A stretch of DNA of 64,000 nt from Nereocystis luetkeana (Eukaryota > Sar > Phaeophyceae > Laminariales > Laminariaceae), in assembly GCA_031213475.1 (NCBI GenBank), contig JARUPZ010000009.1, positions 12,426,961-12,490,960 on the forward strand, in the 5' to 3' direction. Position numbers and translations under genes: made by a program. Position 1 is the stretch's first letter; the number at the start of each line of letters is the position of its first letter. The notes below the pieces were generated by a model. It did no database searches. It saw nothing but the letters and a program-made list of their open reading frames with translations, and was not told the origin of the DNA. Positions 33,901 to 43,400 of this stretch are shown piece by piece.

Positions 33901-36900
33901 GTAGATGATCTATCTGTAGATGATCTGTCTGTAGATTGTCTGTCTGTAGATGATATATCTGTAGATTACCTGTCGGCGGTGTGAACACTTTGAAGGCCCA
34001 TGAGTGACCGCTCCCACGCACCACCAAAAGTGTAAGTTACCGGTCTTCTTTCTTTACCACTATGTCCGAAAAAAATAAGTAACCATGTTGTATCGATACG
34101 TAGTAAAATCGTTCCTTGTATTGCCGGACAGAGTGGTCGGGGTGGTATTTGTTTTGACAAAAACACATACGTCGGCGGGGGTTTTGCCTTTGTTGAAGCT
34201 CATCTTGGCAAAAGCTGCGTGTGATGCTTCGACCGTCGCGCGCACTGCGAACGGGTTTCCTATGACCTCTTGAAGGATGTCTGGACCTTATCGAGGAGAG
34301 CGACATGTTACAGCTGTGGAACTTGGGGTGTGTGCAAATATAGCACTACACTAAGCGTGCACTTACACAGAATGTATGTAGTACAGAATATGCGAGTAGT
34401 CGTACTCAGAACCAGCCTCCCATTGTATACGCAGCACCTCTGTTCGCGTGTGGTGTCATCGTCATTCATGCACGATAACTGTACAATTTCAATTTTCGGG
34501 GGGCATGTGCTCTCGGAAACGAGCAGTCCCGAAAATGGCACGGTAGAAGAAACACAAACATTGAGCGGAAGAGTCGGGGTCATTCGATTTGTCTTCAGCG
34601 AGCACGACGACAGTTCGCCCATGTTTGGGTGAATTTCACTGCTGTCTTGAATGGGCAGTTCCCGACAGTAGCGTATTTCGACATGGTGTCGTTCGCTTGT
34701 ACAGCAACCAGTGGTGGGTTCGCTCTCTCAAAGGAGCAATTCCGGCAGTAGATCACTTCAAACTTGAAGAAGAAGCAGTTTTTGGGCTTGTCTGTTGCGC
34801 GTGCGTCAGCGCAGCACGGAACGCTCAGCAACCAAACCGACCATTCTGGCGAAAAAAAACATTTCGGGGTGGGGCGAATCTATTAGTAAGGAGAAACGAC
34901 GGAAAGAGATGATCGGGTCAGGGGGACAATAATGATAACGATACCGACAGCGTAAACGATAACGATAGCGATAACGATCTCGGTATCGATAACGATAGCG
35001 ATAACGATATCGGTAACGATAACGATTACCGATAGCGATATCGATAATGAAAACGATAACGATAGCGATAATGAAAACGATAACGATAACGATATCGATA
35101 ACGACAACATCACTGACAACATCGGTATCGATAACGATAGCGATAACGATATCGGTTACGATAACGATACCGATAGCGATATCGAACGACAACGATAACG
35201 ATATCGATAACGACAACATCACTGACAGCATCATGAAACAACAACAGTGATCCCAGGACGAAGCTAGGAGGCAGCAAAGGACAGAGCCGATCCCTCAGCA
35301 AGATATGTCTTCAGATTCCATTCTTATCTCCAGGTAACTGATCGGGTTGAAGGGGAAGTAACGATGACGACAAACAATCTTAACGCTTCCGATAATGATA
35401 TTAACAATGACAATGATAATGATAATAGGGCGAAGCTAGGAGGAAACGAAGGGAACGGCTGATCGCCCAGGAGGAGCTGCCCTCAGATTCCGTTGATATC
35501 TCCGAAGAACTGATCGGATCCGGAGGGTCTGGCGAAGTCTACCTGGCCGATTTTGGCGGCATCAACGCGGCAGCGAAGGTGATTTTCCCGTTTTTTTTTT
35601 TTTTTTTTTTTCTGGGTGTTTTTGTTTTTGTTTTGCGTTGTTGGTAAGAGAGGATTGTTGCTTTATATATGTGTTTGTTTCGTTCGGTTTTTAGTTTTAT
35701 TGTTGTTGTTTTCGATCTGACAATGTGCTGCGCTTGTTCCAATGACACCATCCACATCTAAAAGGGAATCTAGATTCCGAGTACGTCAGACCTATTTGTG
35801 CTATTAATACCAATCCGACCTGAATGCTTGACCGAAACAAACTACCTGGTATTAATTAAAAATATGCGGCCGACGCTTCGCCAATCACAGCCGAACGTGT
35901 GACCTTTACTTGAAGTATGGACGACAAACCCTAAACTTGACCACTGTAGTCAGTGCAGGGTGGGTGGGATGGTCTGAAGTTTCTCACTCGCCCGTCGTGT
36001 CCTGTCGAGGTTCACGGGGTGATTGGGCGTACGCGACCTCTCTTCGTGCAATTCTCCATTTAATTGCAATCAAAGTGCGGTCCCTACTGGCTGTGTTTGA
36101 AGGCGTGGAGTGTGGCACCACCTAAGCCAATATTCCCTACAGTATCCTTCCTCTCTGTTACGGATCATTTTATGTAAGTATAAGATTGGAGGAGGTCTCT
36201 TGCGCCGGCCGCTGGTCCCACCCGAACTTATTCCTCCCTTGCTGACCACTGGCCGGGAGCCCTTCTTCCTTCCTTCACCCAGAGCTGTGGGTTGGTTGAT
36301 TATAAGCCGCGGACTAGGTATTGGGCGGCTAGGTATTGCAGCTAGTTGCATGCGGAAAAATTGAGCAATTCTGCTCTGAACACGAGGCGATTGCTGGAAT
36401 CCTAGATCCGACCGCGGGGTGAGGGGGGGGGGGTGGGTTGCACGCAGTATTGGGCTGCAGGGTTTGTGTCTATTGATTAGGACTGTGTGTATCGTTGTTT
36501 ATTGCTGGTATTACGGGGGACCATAGTTAATAGGACCTGTGTATACATAAACACCTATATATTTAACCATATCTGCTGACAATATCTGGTCCTATTAACT
36601 ATGGCCCCCCGTAAAAATAGTACAAGGATAGTAGTTACCAAGAACAGTCAGCAAGTTGGCTCACTTCGCCACACCCAACCACCAACCAGCCCTCGGGATA
36701 CGAGAGAACGCTTGCGATAAACTGTGACTATCGTCTCCGCGACGGCGGCTGCGTGGGTGGGGGGTGGTTCATATCGGTCTCGGAGTTGCAATCCAGGGAG
36801 TCGTTCGGCGCGGGGGAACTACGTACGCGATCGTACCTGTACCGCCGGGAGCTGACGCTGCTCGTAGACGGTTGATTGCAGCAGCCTGATACCGTTGTGT

Positions 36901-38286
36901 CGGTTTGGCTGCAGGGGATTAATGGGAGGATGGGAGGGAGGGACGGACGGAGGGATACTCTTGTGTGTTCCCATTGTTGCCATTTTTGCTGCTACCAGGT
37001 AGCTATTTTTTAGGCATCGGAATCACCAGTGCTTCGAGAGGGTAAAGGCGAGGGGGAAAGGAACAGAGGGAGGAGGAATGCTTATTTACCTGGTGGTTAT
37101 TTGCGTGAGGTCGTTCGATCGATCGATAGGGAGGCAGGGAGGGAGGGACGGAGGGAGGAAGGGAGGGAGGGAGGGAGGGAGGGAGGGAGGGAGGGAGGGA
37201 GGGAGGGAGGGAGGGAGGGAGGGAGGGAGGGAGGGAGGGAGGGAGGGACAGAACAAACGCAGCGGGAGATACAACGCAATGTGTGTTTGATTTTTGTTCG
37301 GCACGACCAGGCGTTTACACTACCAGGAGTAGTATCGTGAACGCCATGCGTGTGTTCGTTGTTTTCGTGTTCTGGTCGAGCAATACTACGCGGCTGAACC
37401 AATCAAGGAGAAATGACGTATCTGCATCTGTAGCCTTGCGATAGAGTAAAGGTGTCATTAATCACTATTAACTGTAGTACGCATACTGCAAATGCCATCT
37501 ACTTTCTCGGGAGACGACAACTTGTCTGGGAAAACCGCAACACGCTCGCAAATATTGGGGGTGTCTGTATCAGGAGCAGGAACGATGCCCCGTCCAGAAA
37601 TGGATGTAGTCTTTGGTCAAATGTCTAAGGTAATCAACTAAGGAGTACCCCCCCCTCCGGCCACACTTCTGACCCGCCCTCATGTGCTCCCACTTCCCGT
37701 ATCCCCCCCCCCCCCCCACACACACCTACCGTTATCGTTTGCTTTTGTATGTTAGGTGCTTGTGATAGAGGCGGACGACAAAGAACGCACCCGCAAACAA
37801 CGGTCGGCCTTTTTGATGGAACTCCAACACATGAGGGAGTTGAAAAGCCCTCACATCGTGAATGCCTTCGGGATCATCACTTCCATAGAAAATAAGCTTG
37901 TCTTGGTGATGGAGTTCATGCCGGGCGGGGACCTGTTTAGGTTCGTCGAGAGGCACCGCTTGAGCAACATGTTCATAGAGGAAAAGGTACGATGGTGGGG
38001 CTAGTCGAGATCGTGCGTGGGGGGGGGTGGTGGTCATGGCAATGGAAAGGGTAGTGGGGAACGATGTCGGTTGTTGTGCTAGTGTGTAACAGTAGTAGTA
38101 GTGGTAGTAGTAGTAATAGTAGTAGGAGTAGAAGTAGTAGTAGGAATAGTAGTGGTAGCAGCAATTGTAGTAGTAGTGGTAGCAGCAATTGTAGTAGTAG
38201 TAGTAGTAGTGGTAGTAGTAGTAGTAAAAGTAGTAGTAGTAGTAGTAGTAGGAGTAGTAGTAGTAGTAGTAGTAATAGTAGTAGGA

Positions 38287-38317
<31 letters not shown>

Positions 38318-39345
38318 ACTACGGGATGATGGAGGTGGTTGTGTTATGGTTAATAGTGCCGGTTGTCGTAGCCGAAGGGTTAGCGGCACTCTTGTTGATG
38401 GTGTTGCTATATTTTCAGTATTCAGACTTCGACGTAGTACGGATAGTACTGGGTGCATGCGTAAAGCAGTAGCAGCGGTGTACGCATGCTATTTCTGATT
38501 CATCATGCAACACATATATATTGGATGCAGTCATATATTGAAGACCTTACTCTTGGGCAAATACACGATTTTCCTGCAATGTGCCAACGCCCGAATCTAC
38601 CGCGCCTTGTTTAGGCTTACATCCATTTTACCCTCTGTTTTGTCCATTGCTTTTGTACGTTTTTATGGGTACGGAGCACGAAATAAACGTGTATGTTATC
38701 ATGGTGTGGTTACCCCCAAGTAAGCTCAGTTTGCTCGCAGCAAAAACCAATTATGCTACTGCTTTTTTCTTGAAAACGCCCAGATATGCCGAACGAATTC
38801 CCAGCATAATGGGCATGAGCCTTTAGACCTGTTCGGGTTTCCCCCCTGCTTTATATAGGCCCTCGTCTGCCCCCCCCCACCCCCCCCCCCCCACCTCATG
38901 ATTTTTATGCTCGGAACAAAGCCCAATTGCTAATTGCGCTGTTTTTGATCTCTTGAAAAACGCCTACAGTAATTGCCGGCAGAACGGACATAAGCCTAGA
39001 CCTGTTATGAAACGTCCGACCTTCGTCTGCTCGCCCTCGGACAGGATGCTCGTCGAATTATCCGCGGCATCGCTGAGGGTATGGCATTTTTGCATCGGAA
39101 AAATACCTGGCACGGAGATCTGAAGTCCCTCAATGTGCTACTGGACGCGGCCGGCCAAGCGAAGGTAGGATTGACGGGCTGACGACTGAAAACGCCACTT
39201 TATCAAAATCTTGAATATGTATATACCAGGTATATAATATATATATCTTTGCTTTGTTGCTGGATTCGTTGTTTGGGTTTTATTTCTTTCTCTGTCTTTT
39301 TTGCTCGTCGGTCTTTTTTTTTGTCTGTCTGTCTGTCTGCATGCC

Positions 39346-39426
<81 letters not shown>

Positions 39427-40364
39427 TGTCTATTTCTTCGAACGGGGGTATGTGGATACATTGAGCGGTAGCACGGACCTTTTTTCACCAGCAGGCATCG
39501 CCCACCACCTCGCAAACCAACACCACCACCACTAACACAACCACCACCACCACCGACAACAGCACCATCCATGACCGTGAACAGCAACAACTAAAATCCA
39601 ACTCTGCCATGGTCACTCGTGTCGTGTGTCAATTTAACCCAAAAACTCCCAGTGCAACAACTAACATCAGAGCACGCTGCTGTTACCACTGACGCTTGGT
39701 CACGTTGACCCCACCTGGCTGCCCCCCGAGGGAGGCAGGTGCGATGAGGCGGTTCTACGATAGAGGTTCACCCCCTATTGTTTCTGAGGCTCCTCACTCT
39801 AGGGGCTCAATTCCTCATCCGAAAACTGGCTGGAGCATAAATCAAATTGCATCCCGATGAATAATCCCATGTCCCAAGTATACAAAAAACGTAATTTTTC
39901 GAAACAAGGTTGGCATCCCGACGATTTTGTGCGAAGGAACCCCGTCATTGAGAAAGCATTTTTTGCGGAAAATGTGCTACCTCTATCGTAGAACGTGACC
40001 GATGGAGATAGCCATTAAGGGAGAGCCATCTCCTCCGGGTGGTGTGGGACTCGCGCGAGCTCACCCACTAACGAAAACGGAGGCTATGAGGCCTTCCCGC
40101 CGGACTTGGTCCAGTTACGGTCCACCCTATCCGTTGGGGCGTTGGTCATCCCTCTCGTTCGGCCACTTGCTTCGCTACCATTTATTAACATATTTATGAT
40201 TTTGGCACGAAGGCAAGAAACCCGCCCTCTGACCCCCGCCCCCGTCCAAGTACCTCCAAGTTGGAAACCCTGCCTCTGCTTTGGTTAACTCTTTTCCTGT
40301 CATTTATGAGTAAATGTCTGATAGAGGCACATCCCACTGCACGAAGCCAACGCAGTCGAGGGAC

Positions 40365-40401
<37 letters not shown>

Positions 40402-43400
40402 CCCCTTGTCCTCCCACCCCTTGCCCCCCCCCCCCCACTGCCTTCAATTTGTGAAACCCTTCCTCTAATTTTGGTCGCTTGTCTCACGACCATTTCTGAC
40501 CAGATTTCTGATTTCGGCACATCCCATTGCACGGAGCTCTCGAAGTCGAGGAACCTGCAGACGGCGCCTGGCAGCATGGGGCGGGATCTCCAGTTCAGTT
40601 ACAAGTGGGCAGCGCCGGAGGTGGGTGGGGAAACATGGAAACGTTTTTCGCTTCTTGTGTAGAAAAAATACGATCCACACCTCGAACAGATGATGATCTA
40701 CGTGATCTATCTGTCTACTCGAGATCATCCCGTATCTCACCTGCCGTTGTTTGAGGTTGTGTACAATCTGAATACGCGCAGACCCAGCCCAGGAAAACAT
40801 GCGCTACGATCGTTCAGATCATGCAGATCATACGGCGTTAACTCAGCAACACAAGCTACTGTAGATCGTTTCGAGATCGGGAAGATACCTTGGCTGTCGA
40901 AAGGTCTAGATCATGGAGTGGGAATCGTTTTTCTGATCGAGGTGTACCTGATATGTTTTTTCAGCATTTGTTTTAGTTTCTCTTTTTTGGTTTTCCTACC
41001 CTCAGGTGGATGGGTAACCACTTTTTCAAGTCCAGAAAAGAAAACGCCCCCAAAAAGGGGAAGGTTGTGATCACTCAGTTCCGCAGTCCGAGGACATGTA
41101 AGGGGCGTTCGAAGACTAAGATGGAGGTACAATCTTCAACTTTTTTTCCCCCGCCTATTTTGGAGCATACTTTTCCGCGATTCGGGACGACTTTAATCGA
41201 TGATGTCGTTTATGCACGAAGTAATGATAGTGAACCCTGAATTGCGATCGGCGTATTGATAGTGGAATACAAGTATATTGGTGAAGGCAGCCTATCTATC
41301 CTCTAGCTTCATAAGGGTTGGCTGCAAACGCCTATTTTTGCGTTTCGGGGAAGCAATACTCGTATGACCCAACCACTGGGTGAGGTTGTCTCACGAGCAT
41401 TTGCCTACAGCAAATTGAGGGCCGAGCTCTGGGACTATACTATTACGATGGCATGAGTGAGTGCAACTAAATTGTTAATGACTACCGGTATTTTAGTGAA
41501 GTGTTAATTGATCAATTAACTACAGCAGTTCATTGTTGATTTAATGTATTTTCGTTGATTAATTTTGTATTTCTTCCATCAAATTTAATTTCAGGAGACG
41601 ATACGGTTATACTTATATTTTCGCGGTTCGAGACACGATATTTCTGTATACGAGGTACCTGGTATTATTTATGTACCAGGTATAACTTGAGCTTATCGCT
41701 TTTTTTCAATTCGACAGAGCGGCAACTTCATGTCCATTTTGGTCTCTATTCGACCCTTCTCTTTGTTTTCGACCAAGAATTTTATTTCCAGGAACATTCT
41801 TGAACATCGAATACAAGGATCAAGCATCAAATGTCAGCTATCGAATATCAACTACCAGGCATCAAAAATATCCTGTGACAACTATCGAAGATCAACCATC
41901 GAATACCCGGTATCAATTATCAGTATCACATATATGTTTAATTTTATTAATATAATATCAGCTACCAATTCAAATCACAGGTGCTGGATCCGAGCCGCAG
42001 ATCCCACCAGCAGCGCGAAGCATCCGGCCAACCTGCTCTATCAGCCTCGGAGGAGACTGGCCGAGAGGTCGCAGAGCTTGCTGGAGCCCTCACGGGCGAT
42101 GTAAGGTTCATGAGCGACGTCTACAGCTTCGGAATCGTCGGGTGGGAAGTGCTCTCCACACAGGTACAATGTCCGAAAGTATCTGCTAATTACAGCACTA
42201 CAGTGGGGTACCCGCCGGTAAGCACTAATTATCGGTTTGAGGCTTTCTCGGGAGATGAGACCAGGTTATTCGACTTTCTCACGAGATATGTGCTTGACAT
42301 TAGGATGGTCAGTGGTAAATACTAGACCATAATATAAACATCAGGACGTTTATTGGCTCTTCACGGAAGCTCACGCTATTACGGGGGACCATAGTAAATA
42401 GGACCGAATATCGTTCGTAAAAACAAGGAAATATATAGGTTTTTGTCTCTACCGTAGGTCCTATTTACTGCGCCCCCCCGCAATAACCCCCCGCAATAAG
42501 TTGGACAGGTCATGGACGCCGCCGTGGTCGAATGCATGCTCGGCCATGGCCGGACCCGTGGGAGCCACGGGCGATGGGCGACCATGACTTACCCACGAAC
42601 GCCGCCATTGATGAGACCATGGACCCGAAGCCATGATCGATATATGGTAGGGCCGAGACCGTCGTCGACCGTGGTGGTTGGCCGTGTGGATGGGCGGGCC
42701 CATGGGCTGTCCAACTAGTGCAGATTAACGCTCGCCACTGGGGGGTATTGAGATCTGTAGATGCCCCGCGGCTTGTACCGCTCTTTAAGCACGTTCAAAA
42801 TAACCCGAGCTTTGCGTCGAAGTTTACCTACCACTATGTGCAAAGCATGGTGCATGCTTTCGTTTTTTTTTTTTTTCTCCCTCTCGTCGTTTTGAACCTC
42901 GAGTCTGTGTCACGGAAGCTGTGTCTCGGACTGCAGTACCGTAGGAAAAACAAAAAACACATACCAGGTACGGCAGTAGTGGTCCGTCTATTGTGCCGGT
43001 GGAGCGCTGGGGGGGTGCCCTCATCGTGCCGCCCGAGTGGCGCCGGCTGCCCGCTACAGCCCTGCAGTGCCTCTGAAAGCGCTTGACGCAGATGGGGTTT
43101 GGCAACTGTGTCAGTCTGCGGAGCACGTACTGCTGTAGTTCTGGTTGCCGCTTAAGGGCCGGTATAGTTGGCTGGCGCATACCGCCCCTATAGAGCGACC
43201 AGTGCTGCTGCATGCTTGCTACCTGGTAGCGAAAATACAACACAAATACATACTATAATATACAGTATACGGAAGCACAACTTCCCCCTCGGGGATGTGC
43301 CTACTGTATTAACAGGGGAGTGGCGCCAAGGCGGAATGAAAACCACACAGTGCGTTTTTTTACACCCCTGGTTGTCTAAATTCTTGTATACGCCCAAGGT

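Larger units (their letters stand above)
35579..37547. other. Intron 15: unassigned apart from listed repeats
   Basis: T run at 35591-35611; scars TATTAATA (35802) and TACCTGGTA (35843). 35860-36480 and 36620-36900 show no gene or recognised element. Confidence 0.45.

Noticed and set aside
37973-38498. Open frames of 120-160 codons at 38 kb
   Set aside because: They are translations of the (AGT)n microsatellite.
39103-39112. TACCTGGCA inside exon 17 as another scar
   Set aside because: It is conserved coding sequence before HGD and does not match the 9-mer exactly.
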